DNA of 64,000 bases from Candidatus Eremiobacterota bacterium. GTDB lineage: Bacteria > Vulcanimicrobiota > Vulcanimicrobiia > Vulcanimicrobiales > Vulcanimicrobiaceae. A program made the translations under genes and the position numbers. Shown piece by piece: positions 17,204 to 26,595 of the stretch; position 1 is the first letter of the stretch, and each line of letters starts with the position of its first letter. The stretch is from contig JAFAYE010000001.1 of assembly GCA_019240525.1 (NCBI GenBank), positions 407,300 through 471,299 of the forward strand, in the 5' to 3' direction. The notes under the pieces were generated by a model. The model was not told the DNA's origin. It did no database searches and saw only the letters and a list, made by a program, of their open reading frames with translations.

Positions 17204-17665
17204 CTAGCCTCCGATACGATGACGGGCCAGATCGAAGACCTGGTCTTCGTGAAAGCCGAGCTTGGCATAGAAAGCTTTGAGGTGTGGCTCCCGGCGCGGC
17301 AGTTCGACCATAATACTGGAAGCCGCGCTTGCCCGCGCATGCTCGACCGCGCGTTCCACGAGCGCCTTCGCCACGCCGGCCCCCCGGCTCGATTCTTCTA
17401 CATACAAGTCGCTCAAGAACCAAAGACGCTTGCAATACCAGGAAGACCACAGCGCATAGAGCTGGATGAAGCCGACGCTTTCTTGCGCCCTTCGTGCAAT
17501 GAAGATTACCGAATCGTCCAACTGCAAGCGCTCGGATAAGAACGCGCGAGATTGCGCCTCGTCGCTCTTGCCGGCAAAGAAAGCGCGATACGCGTCAAAG
17601 AGCGGTGTCAGCGCCGCCAAATCGTCGCGGCCAGCTTGCGTTATCGTGCGAGCAGTCGCTTTCAA
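17204..17665 (-). CDS. GNAT-family N-acetyltransferase
   Basis: A 153-aa protein with the GNAT fold: an N-terminal helix pair (ALTPLFDAYRAFFAGK), the strand FLSDLYVEESSRGAGVAKALVE containing the acetyl-CoA pyrophosphate loop (RGAGVA), and a terminal HLKAFYAKLGFHED. It should transfer acetyl from acetyl-CoA to an amine; the substrate is unknown. TTG 17665 is chosen because AAAGGAG (17673-17679) lies about seven bases before it. The longer frame from 17701 includes the ribosome-binding site itself. Confidence 0.88.
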   Translation of the reverse strand: MKATARTITQAGRDDLAALTPLFDAYRAFFAGKSDEAQSRAFLSERLQLDDSVIFIARRAQESVGFIQLYALWSSWYCKRLWFLSDLYVEESSRGAGVAKALVERAVEHARASAASSIMVELPRREPHLKAFYAKLGFHEDQVFDLARHRIGG

Positions 17666-17738
17666 ATAACATTCTCCTTTAATCGAGCGCTCACAGAACA
17701 TTCAGCGATCGCGTGGCGCCGTCCGCCATACTAGAGAC

Positions 17739-18164
17739 ATGACATATCTTCGATACTTTGCCACCGCGCTCGCGGCGGCTCTCGTCGTGCTCGCCGGCGC
17801 GCCCGGGCGCGCTTTAGCGGTTACGAACAGCAACGGCGAACCGGTGACGCCGTACGTGGCGGCCTTTGCGCCGGTCTTCGGACTTCAGGGCGTGCCGCAC
17901 ACCGGAACGATGCAACTCGTCGTGGAGAACGGTACCATTACCGGAACCTATACCGGCACGTCCGTCGCCCCCGATAACCTCAACGATCGAATCGTTCCCG
18001 TCATCGGCACGCTCAGCCCCAATGACGGCTACGTGCAGCTTAACATTGGCGGCACATTCTCTCTTCGAGGAACGATGGACGGTACCGGCGCCATTACCGG
18101 CACCGCCAGCTACGACGGCGGCCTCTACGAGTTTGCCGCTCAGCCGGGGCGCCTTAGAGTTTGA
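17739..18164 (+). CDS. Small secreted beta-rich protein, unknown function
   Basis: A 141-aa protein with a Sec signal peptide (MTYLRYFATALAAALVVLAGAPGRALA). The mature region is rich in Gly, Thr and Val, with repeated GTITGTYTGT and GTGAITGTASY strands, suggesting a small beta-barrel or sandwich. No cysteine or catalytic motif is seen. Its last 11 bases overlap the convergent TonB-receptor gene. Role unknown. Confidence 0.65.
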   Translation: MTYLRYFATALAAALVVLAGAPGRALAVTNSNGEPVTPYVAAFAPVFGLQGVPHTGTMQLVVENGTITGTYTGTSVAPDNLNDRIVPVIGTLSPNDGYVQLNIGGTFSLRGTMDGTGAITGTASYDGGLYEFAAQPGRLRV

Positions 18165-21100
18165 CGTTGAGCGAAAAGTAAAGGTTGAGAGCCAACGGAT
18201 AGTTGAAGGAGTTCGAGTCACCGTACGACGGCGCAAAGCTTTGCGCGAAATACGGGTTCTCCGGCACGCCGTTGGCTTTCGTATTGTACGGACTGCCGCC
18301 GTTATAGAAGTAACCGCCGTTGTAAAACGTATTCGCCACGTATCCGCAGACCGCGCTGTTCGGTGGGTAGGCCTTCGTCCATGGTTCGCTCGAGCCCCCG
18401 AAGCACTGATTGAGCAAGTTGGTCACGATGACCCGGCCCGAGATGCGTGGAGTGAAATCGTACGACAACTGCATGCCGAGATTGAACTGCCACGGCTGAC
18501 GGAACTGGCCGAACGTATCGAACGTCCCGGTCTGCGGGTTCGGGATATAGAGCCTTCCAGGCGTCGTGCCGTCGCTCGTTAGCGCCTGATTGCACGACGT
18601 ATAGTCGGCGCTGAGCGGATTACCGCCGGCAATACCGCGCGATCCTTGATTTGCCAGGCATGCCCGCGGATCCAAACCTTGCACGTCGGCCGCCGTGCCG
18701 TAGGTCGTGCCTTCTTGAAGCTGCAGTGCCGGCGTGATCGCCAATTTATCGCGGCGATAGTTCAGAATGACGGCAAACGTACTGGGCGAAATATACGGTA
18801 CGTCGAGACCGACGGCATACCAGCCCTGCGGAGCGAGCGTCGGCTGCGGCGACATATTGTAGTAGGGATTGAGTATCGAACTCAAAGGGCACGTAGGCTC
18901 GGGTTTTCCTTTACCGGTATTCTTATAGCAAGGGGCGCCGCCGCCGGCTTTCGTCAGGGCGTTGAACTCCTCGATATCCTGATTGTACTGATCGATAGGC
19001 CCGATCGTACTGTTTTGGTAGTTACCCCATTTCTCCGCAGCGTTGGTGTACGTATACGAAAACGTGCCGGAGATCCCGTTCTTGGTGAAGTCGCCCTTGG
19101 TCACGAGTAGTTCGATGCCATCGACGCGCAGGGTCCCGGCATTGAATGCCGGCGAAACGCCGAGACTGGGAAGGTCGGGCGTTTCGTAGAGCTGATCGGT
19201 GCCATACCGGTAGAACGGCGTAATTTTGAAGGCGACGTCGGTTCCCTTGATGTGATGTTCGAGCGAGAAGTCGTAGTTGTCGGAGTACTGGGGCAGGCTC
19301 TCGTGCAACGGCGAGCTGTAGCCGAAGGGAATGAATCCCAGGAGCGTCGAGGCCAGGTTGGGCTGCAGCGTATCGTATTGGATCTCATAGTTCTGAGGTT
19401 GCTGCGCATACCGGCCGGCCGAAACGCGAAGCACCGTATCTGGATTGACCGTGTACGTCGCCGAAACGCGCGGCAACACGTAACCGACTGAATACGACGA
19501 CGGATAGTTGTTGGTCAGCAAGATGCCGTCGGTGCCGTTGGGGTGGACGGTTTGAATCGGAACTCCGGTCGAGCGGTCGATGGGACATTTGAAGCCCACG
19601 AATGGCTGGAAGAAATAAATGTACTGCGGTGGCTGCGGCACGAAGATCGGCTGCCTCGTCACCGGATTAACGCAAAATTCTCGTTGCGCTGCAGCAAACC
19701 AGAAGTTCGTCGCTGGATTGTCGGTGTTTGCAAGCCCGTAGGCGTCATTCTCGTAGCGCACGGCGAGATTAACATTCCATGCATCGCTCGGCCGCCACTG
19801 ATCGCTCAGCGACGCGGAGCCGATTTTAGGCACGACGGCATTGATGTCAGCGCTGTTACCGAGGTAGGTCAAGCGCATCGCGGCCCCGGCCACACAGGCA
19901 GGCGCGCTCGACGAAAGCTCGCCGTCGGCGCACGGATCCTCGCTCGCGAAACCTCCGTACGGATCGCCAAATGTGCCCTGAGAGACGAACTTGTTGCACG
20001 GAGCTAGATCGCCGATGTGATAACGCGGGCTCGTGTACGTCGCAAAGCACTCCGAGCCATCGGTGAAGTTGCTCGTCTGCTGCGAGGCAGTGTTGTCGTA
20101 ATTGCGGTTTGCGTAGCGCAGCGTGTTCGAGGTGAGATAGGAAGCCATGCCTTGAAGCAGATGCTGGCCGGAGAGCTGGTCTGCGAACTGCATCTCGAGT
20201 CCAGCCGTGTGCGCGTCCACCTCGTACTGGTAGTTCGTGACGCCGAGCGTCTCGTTATTGCCCCAGCCGTTGGCCGTTGCCCGATTCGTGTTGGAGTAGA
20301 ACGTGTATCCGAAAAGGCGCACGTACGCGGTCGAGCCGAGGTTCTTTTGATATTGAAGTTTGGCGATGCTGGCCGTATCCCAGCGACCGTCACGGTAATT
20401 AGAGGGTACCAGCGAGGCGATCTGAACGCCTTTCGCGTTCAACGGGCAGGCGCCGGGGACGCCGATGACGTTGGCGCAGCGGTCCGTTGGCGAGCCGGGA
20501 TAATAGTAGGCGATCGGCGCCGTTGCGGCCGGCGCGAGCCATGCCGTATCTCCGGGAAACGTGTAATAGTCGGGCCATTGATTGATGTCCCCGGCATAAA
20601 AGTCCGGATGGCGCCCCAGCAGGCCATTGTTCTCGATCCCCATTCCGAGGGCGCCGGCATCGTCGAGGCTGGAATAGTCTTGGGTGAAGTTCGCCGACGA
20701 CATATAGAGTAGCTGCACGTCGTCACGACCGGCATCCCTGCGATGCGGCACGCCAAGATGGAAGTTCGCAACCACATCGCGGCTGTCGAAGGTGGACGGC
20801 TGCCCGTAGTTCGATGGATACGAGCCGAAGCAGCCGGGATCGTTGCTCAGGCCGGTCGTGCTCTTTGGCCCAAGATACGCTGGATTAGTATACGTGGAAT
20901 TGTTTTGACACCCCGGATAGACCGCGGGCCAAAACGGGAGATTCGTCGTAACGTGCGACGGCCAGTAACCGTACGGTATGCTGTTCGTCAAGCTGGCCCC
21001 GTTGTATTGATCGAAATAGCGGAAGTCCTGATTCGTTCCGCTGATGCCGACGTAGTAAGAAAAATCGCGGTCCGGAGTCGATCCTCCGGCCTCGACGCGC

Positions 21101-21915
21101 GCATCGTGATAGAACGTCGGAGTCCCGATTGCCAAACTGCCGGTGGCATAACCCGGATACGTGCCCGTCTTGATGACCTGATTGATGAATCCGGCAAGAC
21201 CGGTCGCGTTGGCGTCGGCCTCGCCACCTCCGGTGTAAATTTGGAGTTCTTGCTGACCGAGCGTTGCTTCCGAGTTTCCAGGATAGTTATCGAACGACCG
21301 ATTGATGGGGACGCCATCGTACTCGTAGCCGATCTGATCGTAGTATCCGCCGCGAATGTAGACCGTTTGGTTCACGCCGACTTGATTGGGCGGGACGTAT
21401 GCCCCTGGCATCGCCGCGATTGCGGAGTAGGCATTGTTGAGGCCGCCGCCGCCGCCAAGCGGCGCCGCCGCAGCCGTCAGATTCGGATTGACCGAGTACA
21501 CGTCGGTACCCGTCCCGGGGCGTACCGGACTGAGTGAAGATCGCGAGGTAACGCGCGCGATTTGTCTGAGACTTTTCTGAAGCGCGATCGGGACCACTTG
21601 ACTCTGATCGGCAAAGACTGCGATACCGGCGATCGAAACGGCGATGTAGCCCTCCCTTTCGACCGATATCGTATACGTATCCGGCCCCAGCGACAGAAAC
21701 GTAAACCGGCCTGTCGCGTCGGTCGTCACTCGAGCCACCTGTGATGGACTTACGGCGCTGACTTGCGCGCCCGCGATCGGCGTCTTCGTCGAAGCGTCGA
21801 GCACGGTACCCACAATGGCGCCAGTCGTCGCAGCGCTCACCGCATTTGCGTAACATAGGAGCCCGACAGATGCGACGAACGTGCAGCCCGCTCGTAGCAA
21901 TAACGAACCTCTCAC
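18154..21915 (-). CDS. Oar-like TonB-dependent outer-membrane receptor with carboxypeptidase-regulatory domain
   Basis: A 1253-aa outer-membrane protein. A Sec signal (to ANAVSA) is followed by a carboxypeptidase-regulatory-like domain (GAIVGTVLDASTKTPIAGAQ, DATGRFTFLSL; about residues 30-115), a plug domain (TVYIRGGYYDQIGYEYDGVP) and a large C-terminal beta-barrel (GLEMQFADQLSGQHLLQG, VLRVSAGRYAQQPQNYEI). It imports a large or scarce substrate across the outer membrane using TonB energy. GTG 21915 follows GGAGGG and is preferred to 21951. No dedicated tonB/exbB neighbours are seen and the substrate is unknown. The C-terminus (FSLNVKL) lacks the usual terminal aromatic. Confidence 0.9.
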   Translation of the reverse strand: MRGSLLLRAGCTFVASVGLLCYANAVSAATTGAIVGTVLDASTKTPIAGAQVSAVSPSQVARVTTDATGRFTFLSLGPDTYTISVEREGYIAVSIAGIAVFADQSQVVPIALQKSLRQIARVTSRSSLSPVRPGTGTDVYSVNPNLTAAAAPLGGGGGLNNAYSAIAAMPGAYVPPNQVGVNQTVYIRGGYYDQIGYEYDGVPINRSFDNYPGNSEATLGQQELQIYTGGGEADANATGLAGFINQVIKTGTYPGYATGSLAIGTPTFYHDARVEAGGSTPDRDFSYYVGISGTNQDFRYFDQYNGASLTNSIPYGYWPSHVTTNLPFWPAVYPGCQNNSTYTNPAYLGPKSTTGLSNDPGCFGSYPSNYGQPSTFDSRDVVANFHLGVPHRRDAGRDDVQLLYMSSANFTQDYSSLDDAGALGMGIENNGLLGRHPDFYAGDINQWPDYYTFPGDTAWLAPAATAPIAYYYPGSPTDRCANVIGVPGACPLNAKGVQIASLVPSNYRDGRWDTASIAKLQYQKNLGSTAYVRLFGYTFYSNTNRATANGWGNNETLGVTNYQYEVDAHTAGLEMQFADQLSGQHLLQGMASYLTSNTLRYANRNYDNTASQQTSNFTDGSECFATYTSPRYHIGDLAPCNKFVSQGTFGDPYGGFASEDPCADGELSSSAPACVAGAAMRLTYLGNSADINAVVPKIGSASLSDQWRPSDAWNVNLAVRYENDAYGLANTDNPATNFWFAAAQREFCVNPVTRQPIFVPQPPQYIYFFQPFVGFKCPIDRSTGVPIQTVHPNGTDGILLTNNYPSSYSVGYVLPRVSATYTVNPDTVLRVSAGRYAQQPQNYEIQYDTLQPNLASTLLGFIPFGYSSPLHESLPQYSDNYDFSLEHHIKGTDVAFKITPFYRYGTDQLYETPDLPSLGVSPAFNAGTLRVDGIELLVTKGDFTKNGISGTFSYTYTNAAEKWGNYQNSTIGPIDQYNQDIEEFNALTKAGGGAPCYKNTGKGKPEPTCPLSSILNPYYNMSPQPTLAPQGWYAVGLDVPYISPSTFAVILNYRRDKLAITPALQLQEGTTYGTAADVQGLDPRACLANQGSRGIAGGNPLSADYTSCNQALTSDGTTPGRLYIPNPQTGTFDTFGQFRQPWQFNLGMQLSYDFTPRISGRVIVTNLLNQCFGGSSEPWTKAYPPNSAVCGYVANTFYNGGYFYNGGSPYNTKANGVPENPYFAQSFAPSYGDSNSFNYPLALNLYFSLNVKL

Positions 21916-22005
21916 GTGCCCTCCAGGATGCCAGCAACAGTAAAGAGGCACTTAGTGCTCCAGAGCGGTATGCTCCTCTACAACGTTTGCTCTGGAGAGG
22001 ATTCG

Positions 22006-22521
22006 ATGGACAGCTTAATTACTCGCCGCCTGCTCGGCGTAACCGTCGCTATCGCGCTTGCCGCGTGCGGCGGCAGCGGCGTCCCAGGCGCCGCCACGGC
22101 GCCACAAACAGCGCAGAGCCGCGCGGGCGGCGTTGCGACGAGTTCGAGCCTCAGTGGTGAATACAAAGGAACGTTCGTTGACAGCGTGCGTGGGACGATG
22201 AAAGTCACACTGTGGCTTTCGCAGTACGAAAGTTCTCTAGGTGGTCCATTGACGACGCCGAGCTCGACCCCGGCGGACGTCGCCTGGAACTCGAGCGGCA
22301 GCTCGGTCAAGGGTAACACCGTCGTGCAGTCGCCGAGCGGCACGTATTGCGTCTTTGCCGATTCCGGCACGTACGACTCGCAGACTCGCAAGCTCACTGG
22401 ATCCTACACTGCCGCCTACGGGTGCACCGGCGAATACGGCACGTATACGTTGAGTCACAAGTGCTACTATAAGGGAACGAGCAGCGACATCCGGCGCGAT
22501 ACGCTTCCGCATCCCTGCTAA
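22006..22521 (+). CDS. Small lipoprotein, unknown function
   Basis: A 171-aa protein with signal MDSLITRRLLGVTVAIALAAC (lipobox LAAC), a Gly/Ala-rich linker and a beta-rich C-terminal domain containing SGEYKGTFVDS and TGEYGTYTLSHKC. Cysteines at YCVF, YGCTG and HKCY could form disulfides. ATG 22006 is chosen because GGAGAGG lies about six bases upstream; the longer frame to 21916 overlaps the divergent TonB-receptor start. It converges with the cyclase-regulator gene, with a four-base overlap at the stops. Confidence 0.7.
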   Translation: MDSLITRRLLGVTVAIALAACGGSGVPGAATAPQTAQSRAGGVATSSSLSGEYKGTFVDSVRGTMKVTLWLSQYESSLGGPLTTPSSTPADVAWNSSGSSVKGNTVVQSPSGTYCVFADSGTYDSQTRKLTGSYTAAYGCTGEYGTYTLSHKCYYKGTSSDIRRDTLPHPC

Positions 22522-25196
22522 GGCGTTGCCGAGAACGCGTGGGCGACAGCCTGATCGTCGCTCCACGTCGCGCCCTCCTTAAGAAGGCGGTCGAGCTCCG
22601 CGAGCTCGAGCGCGTCGCGAAAACTCTCGTGCAGGCGTCGCACGAATCCGTCTTCAGGCGCGGACGGTTCGTAGCCGACGGCGCGAAAGCGCTCCTCGGC
22701 GTAGCCGGTCAGCCGGGCCGCGCACTTTGGATCGTTTTTGCTGGCCATCAGCGCGAGCTGCATCACTGCCGTCGCGATAACGACCGAATGGCGAAGTTTC
22801 GCGCCAAGGCCGAGCGACTGACGCACGAAGGGCGCCGCTCTCTGCCAGTCCCCGAGGGCGAGATAACAGTTGGCGATGTCACCCGCGGTGAACATCATCG
22901 CCGAATCGCGTTCGTCGACCGTTGCCGCTTCGAGCAACTGCGCTGCCGCCTCGGCGTAGTTGGAAACCGTCATTTCCCACTGTGCCGACCACGTCAGCGC
23001 GCGCCAGGTATCGTCGCCGCGGCCGAGCGCGCGGAAAAGCCTAACGCTTTGCGCAAACATCGAGCGCACGATTTCCGGACCATCGCTTGCGAACGTCGTG
23101 GCGCATCGGCGTAAAACGTCGGCCAAAAGACGGCGGTCATCACTTTCGCGCGCTAAGTGCAGCGCCTCGTTTGCCGCCTCTTTGGCTTGCGCGTACCTCG
23201 ACTGCAACGCGTAACGGGACGACACTTGCGAGAGAGCTCGCGCGAGGCCTCGCTCGTCGCCGGCCTCGCGATAGCAAGAAACGGCCGCGATGGCTGCTTC
23301 GAGGCATTTCTTATCGGCGCCGAGATTGCTGTAGAGCATCGATAGACCGTAGCGCAAGCGGCCTTCGAGCGACGGGGCAAGCCCGAGACGCGCGCCCAAA
23401 ACCCGTTGGCAATACTCGGTACCCTCGTCGAGAAAGCCCAGCCGCAAGAAAAGGACCGCCGTATCGGCAACGATCGCAGCGCCCAGCATCTTGTCGTTCG
23501 CCTCGTCGAACGCCCAGCGAAGCGCGTTGCGAAGGTTCGGCAGTTCCGCTTCAAAACGCGTCAGCCAGCTAGGCTGAGGACCGCGGTCCCATTCTTCGTA
23601 CGCATCGCGCGCAAGCGAAGCCAGCGCCGACGCGTGCCTGCACAGCGTCGCCGAGAGCTCGCCGATTTCAACGAGCTTCTCGTATGCGTATTCGCGAATG
23701 GGCTCGAGAAAACGATATCGTTGATCGTCTCCTTGAACGTCGACGACGAGGAGCGATTTTTCCGCAAGCGACGTCAGCAAATCTAAAATTTTCCACTCGT
23801 CGTTGTCGAGGCTACAAACGGCGGCAGCCGTAGCAAGCGTGAAGCCACGCGCGAAAACAGAGGCTCGCCGCAACGCCATGCGCTCGTCATCGGAAAGGAG
23901 ATCGTAGCTCCAGTCGATCAATGCGCGCATCGTTTGCTGCCGGGGCCGGCGATCGCGGCCGCCGGTAAGAAGGCGTAGCTCGAGATGCGATGCGAGACTT
24001 TCGATCGACATCGTCCGTACGCGCGCGGCCGCGAGTTCGATAGCTAACGCAATGCCGTCAAGACGGCGGCAAATCTGCTGTACTGCAGCAAGCTTTTTAT
24101 CGAGCACAAATGCCGAATTCGCGGCGCGCGCGCGATCGCCAAAGAGCTGCACCGCCGAAGCCGAATCGAGCGACGAGAGGCGATAGATTCGCTCGCCTGA
24201 AATGTCGAGCGGCGAACGGCTGGTTGCGAGCACCGTGAGCTCGGTGCACCGCAAAATAATCTGCGCGACCAGTGCGGCAACCTCTGACACGAGGTGCTCG
24301 CTGTTGTCCAAAACGAGCAGCATCTGACGCTTTTCCAGGAAATCGAGCAAGTCGTCGAGGGCCTCGCCGTCGGGCGAACGCTCGCCGCCGACGGCGGCGA
24401 GGATCGTCGCCGGAATCAATCCCGCGGTGGCGATCGACGATAAGTCGACGAACCAGGCCCCATCCCGCTCGTCGTTGAGCCGCGCGGCCGCAACCTCTAG
24501 CGCGAGCCGCGTTTTCCCGATTCCACCGGCGCCCACGATGGTTAGCAGCGGGCCCTCGTCGAGCAGCGCTTCGACGCGCGCGAGGTCCTCGTGACGGCCG
24601 ACGAAGCTCGTGCTCTGCCGGGGCAAATTGTTCGGAGGCGTTTCAAGCGCCCGCAGCGGTTTGAAATCCGAACGCAATCCCTGCGCAATCGGCTGATAGA
24701 CGCGCTCGGGCGCTTGGATGTCTTTGAGCGGAAGCGAGCCCAAGTGCCGAAGCACGACGCCGTTGGGCAGATACGGTAAGAGAAGATCGGCAGCCATGCC
24801 CGAAATTAAGATTTGGCCGCCGTGCGCGGCGGTCATGAGTCGCGCGGTTAGGTTCACCGCCGGCCCGAAGTAGTCGCCGTCGCGCTCGTCGGTTTGGCCG
24901 GCGTTAATGGCCATACGAACGAAAAGCCCGTCGACGGTGCTGAAGTCTTCACCGGCCAAACGCCGCTGGACGGCGATCGCCGCTTCGAGCGCGCGACTCG
25001 CCGCAGGGAATGCCGCGCAAAACGCGTCACCGATTGTCTTGAAGACGTATCCCTCGCGCCCTTCGATCTCCTCGCGCAGAATCGCGTCGTGGCGGCGCAG
25101 CGCATCGCGCATCGCATCGCCATAGCGCTCCCAGCGGCGCGTGCTGGCCTCGACGTCGGTGAACATAAACGCGACGGTGTTGCTGGGACGATTCAC
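22518..25196 (-). CDS. Adenylate/guanylate cyclase-domain, NB-ARC ATPase, TPR regulator
   Basis: An 892-aa three-part signalling protein. Residues 1-185 are a class III nucleotide cyclase domain with the metal-binding aspartates Asp14 (FTDVEAS) and Asp57 (TIGDAF). Residues about 190-480 are an NB-ARC/AAA-type ATPase, with Walker A (LLTIVGAGGIGKTRLALEVA) and LLVLDNSEHLV as Walker B. The remainder is a TPR/helical scaffold. In the cyclase motif that usually reads GDxVN, this protein has GPAVNLTAR, a common variant in this architecture. There is no DNA-binding domain, so the output may be cNMP or protein-protein contact. GTG start at 25196; cytosolic. Confidence 0.85.
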   Translation of the reverse strand: MNRPSNTVAFMFTDVEASTRRWERYGDAMRDALRRHDAILREEIEGREGYVFKTIGDAFCAAFPAASRALEAAIAVQRRLAGEDFSTVDGLFVRMAINAGQTDERDGDYFGPAVNLTARLMTAAHGGQILISGMAADLLLPYLPNGVVLRHLGSLPLKDIQAPERVYQPIAQGLRSDFKPLRALETPPNNLPRQSTSFVGRHEDLARVEALLDEGPLLTIVGAGGIGKTRLALEVAAARLNDERDGAWFVDLSSIATAGLIPATILAAVGGERSPDGEALDDLLDFLEKRQMLLVLDNSEHLVSEVAALVAQIILRCTELTVLATSRSPLDISGERIYRLSSLDSASAVQLFGDRARAANSAFVLDKKLAAVQQICRRLDGIALAIELAAARVRTMSIESLASHLELRLLTGGRDRRPRQQTMRALIDWSYDLLSDDERMALRRASVFARGFTLATAAAVCSLDNDEWKILDLLTSLAEKSLLVVDVQGDDQRYRFLEPIREYAYEKLVEIGELSATLCRHASALASLARDAYEEWDRGPQPSWLTRFEAELPNLRNALRWAFDEANDKMLGAAIVADTAVLFLRLGFLDEGTEYCQRVLGARLGLAPSLEGRLRYGLSMLYSNLGADKKCLEAAIAAVSCYREAGDERGLARALSQVSSRYALQSRYAQAKEAANEALHLARESDDRRLLADVLRRCATTFASDGPEIVRSMFAQSVRLFRALGRGDDTWRALTWSAQWEMTVSNYAEAAAQLLEAATVDERDSAMMFTAGDIANCYLALGDWQRAAPFVRQSLGLGAKLRHSVVIATAVMQLALMASKNDPKCAARLTGYAEERFRAVGYEPSAPEDGFVRRLHESFRDALELAELDRLLKEGATWSDDQAVAHAFSATP

Positions 25197-25236
25197 CGCA
25201 CGATACGCATGGTCGCAATACTACGAGGAGGCCCGA

Positions 25237-25956
25237 TTACGCGCCTTTTGCCGCTTTTCGCTCTCCCTTGTCCGGACGGTCGAAGAAGATTCGCATTGCG
25301 AGAACGGCGAGCAACGCTCCGACGCACGGGCCGACGGTGTAGATCCAAATGAGATTATATGCTCCCCCGACGATCTGTGGCGGAATCGATCGTGCGGGAT
25401 TCATCGAGGCACCGCTGATAGGGCCCGCAAAGAACCCGCAGACCGCGACCGTCAACCCGACGGCGAGGGCGGCCTGCTTCCCAACCGTTGCCGACTCTTC
25501 CGCGGTCATTAAAATGACTAGCATGAGCAGGAAGGTCAAAATTACTTCGACGATTGCCGCCTGCACCGGCGTAAAGTTCGGACCCGGATGGCTTGCGCCG
25601 AGCACGATCGCGTGTCCCCACAGCGCAAAGACCAGCAGTGCAGCACCGAAGCCGCCCGCGAACTGAGCGACCCAGTAATAGATCATCTGCGCGACCGGCA
25701 TTGCTCGGCGCGCGGCGAAGGCCAGCGAAACCGCGGGATCGATGTGCGCGCCCGATATTCCGCTGAATGCGTAGATTATCGCGGCGGTCATAAAACCGCG
25801 AGCGAGCCACCGTGAAACATAGTCGACGTGTCCCACTCCGGTAAAATACAGCACGTCGACGCTCGTCGCGGCGAGCGTTTGGAAGAGCGTACCGATAAGC
25901 TCGGCACCGAGCTTCTGCGCTAGCGTGGGCGCGCGTTCGGAATTGCCCCGAGCCAC
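25237..25956 (-). CDS. MIP-family aquaporin/glycerol facilitator with DPA in place of the first NPA
   Basis: A 239-aa channel with six membrane helices and two half-helices. The second pore motif is canonical (GASMNPARSIPP), but the first reads GAHIDPAVSLAF, with Asp replacing Asn. The NPA asparagines cap the pore and donate hydrogen bonds to the permeating solute, so the change may alter selectivity or gating. The GTG start lies two bases after the stop of the DJ-1/PfpI gene, so the two are likely one operon. The usual substrates of the family are water, glycerol, urea and metalloids. Confidence 0.88.
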   Translation of the reverse strand: MARGNSERAPTLAQKLGAELIGTLFQTLAATSVDVLYFTGVGHVDYVSRWLARGFMTAAIIYAFSGISGAHIDPAVSLAFAARRAMPVAQMIYYWVAQFAGGFGAALLVFALWGHAIVLGASHPGPNFTPVQAAIVEVILTFLLMLVILMTAEESATVGKQAALAVGLTVAVCGFFAGPISGASMNPARSIPPQIVGGAYNLIWIYTVGPCVGALLAVLAMRIFFDRPDKGERKAAKGA

Positions 25957-25958
25957 CG

Positions 25959-26531
25959 TTATGAAACGGCGCCCGCGCCCTGCGCGACGCCCGTGAAGAG
26001 CGCGATCATCGCCTCGTTAAATCGGGGCAGGTCCGCCGGCTTGCGGCTGGTCACCAGGAGATCGTCGCCCGCCACGGGGCGATTGACCCAGTTGCCGCCG
26101 GCGTTCACGATGTCGGTGCGCAGCGAGGGCCACGACGTCAGTTTTCGGCCACGGACGTAATCGGTCTCGACGAGGATCCAGAGGCCGTGGCAGATCGCGG
26201 CAATGGGCTTGCGTGCGATCTGCATGGCGTGCACGAAAAGCACCGCTTTGTTGTTTGTCCGCAGCGAGTCGGCGCTCCAGACCCCGCCGGGCAAAAGCAG
26301 CGCGTCAAAATCCAGCGGTTTCGCATCGGCGATGCTGAAATCGACCTGGAACTCCTCGCCCTTCTCATCGCCGTTCCAGCCTCGGACGACCACCGCTTGC
26401 GGGGAGACAATTGACGTCGTCGCACCGGCGGCATGCAGCGCCTCGCGCGGCCGAGTCAGTTCGACCTGCTCGAAGCCATTGTCGACCAGAATTGCCACGC
26501 GAACGCCATGGAGGGGATGAGGATGCGTCAT
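25959..26531 (-). CDS. DJ-1/PfpI-family protein (class I glutamine amidotransferase-like)
   Basis: A 190-aa protein of the PfpI/YhbO branch: the N-terminal VAILVDNGFEQVELTRPREAL carries the conserved Glu, and PIAAICHGLWILVE holds the nucleophilic Cys of the elbow with the adjacent His. Homologues are proteases, chaperones or deglycases acting on glyoxal-damaged proteins; which applies here cannot be said. The first gene of a two-gene transcript with the aquaporin, it diverges from the HAD-ATPase gene across 64 bases. Confidence 0.88.
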   Translation of the reverse strand: MTHPHPLHGVRVAILVDNGFEQVELTRPREALHAAGATTSIVSPQAVVVRGWNGDEKGEEFQVDFSIADAKPLDFDALLLPGGVWSADSLRTNNKAVLFVHAMQIARKPIAAICHGLWILVETDYVRGRKLTSWPSLRTDIVNAGGNWVNRPVAGDDLLVTSRKPADLPRFNEAMIALFTGVAQGAGAVS

Positions 26532-26595
26532 CTCGCAGTAATTCCCACGCGCTGTAGCGCGGAAACGTGTCGGCCTGGGGAAAGTATCTCGGCAT

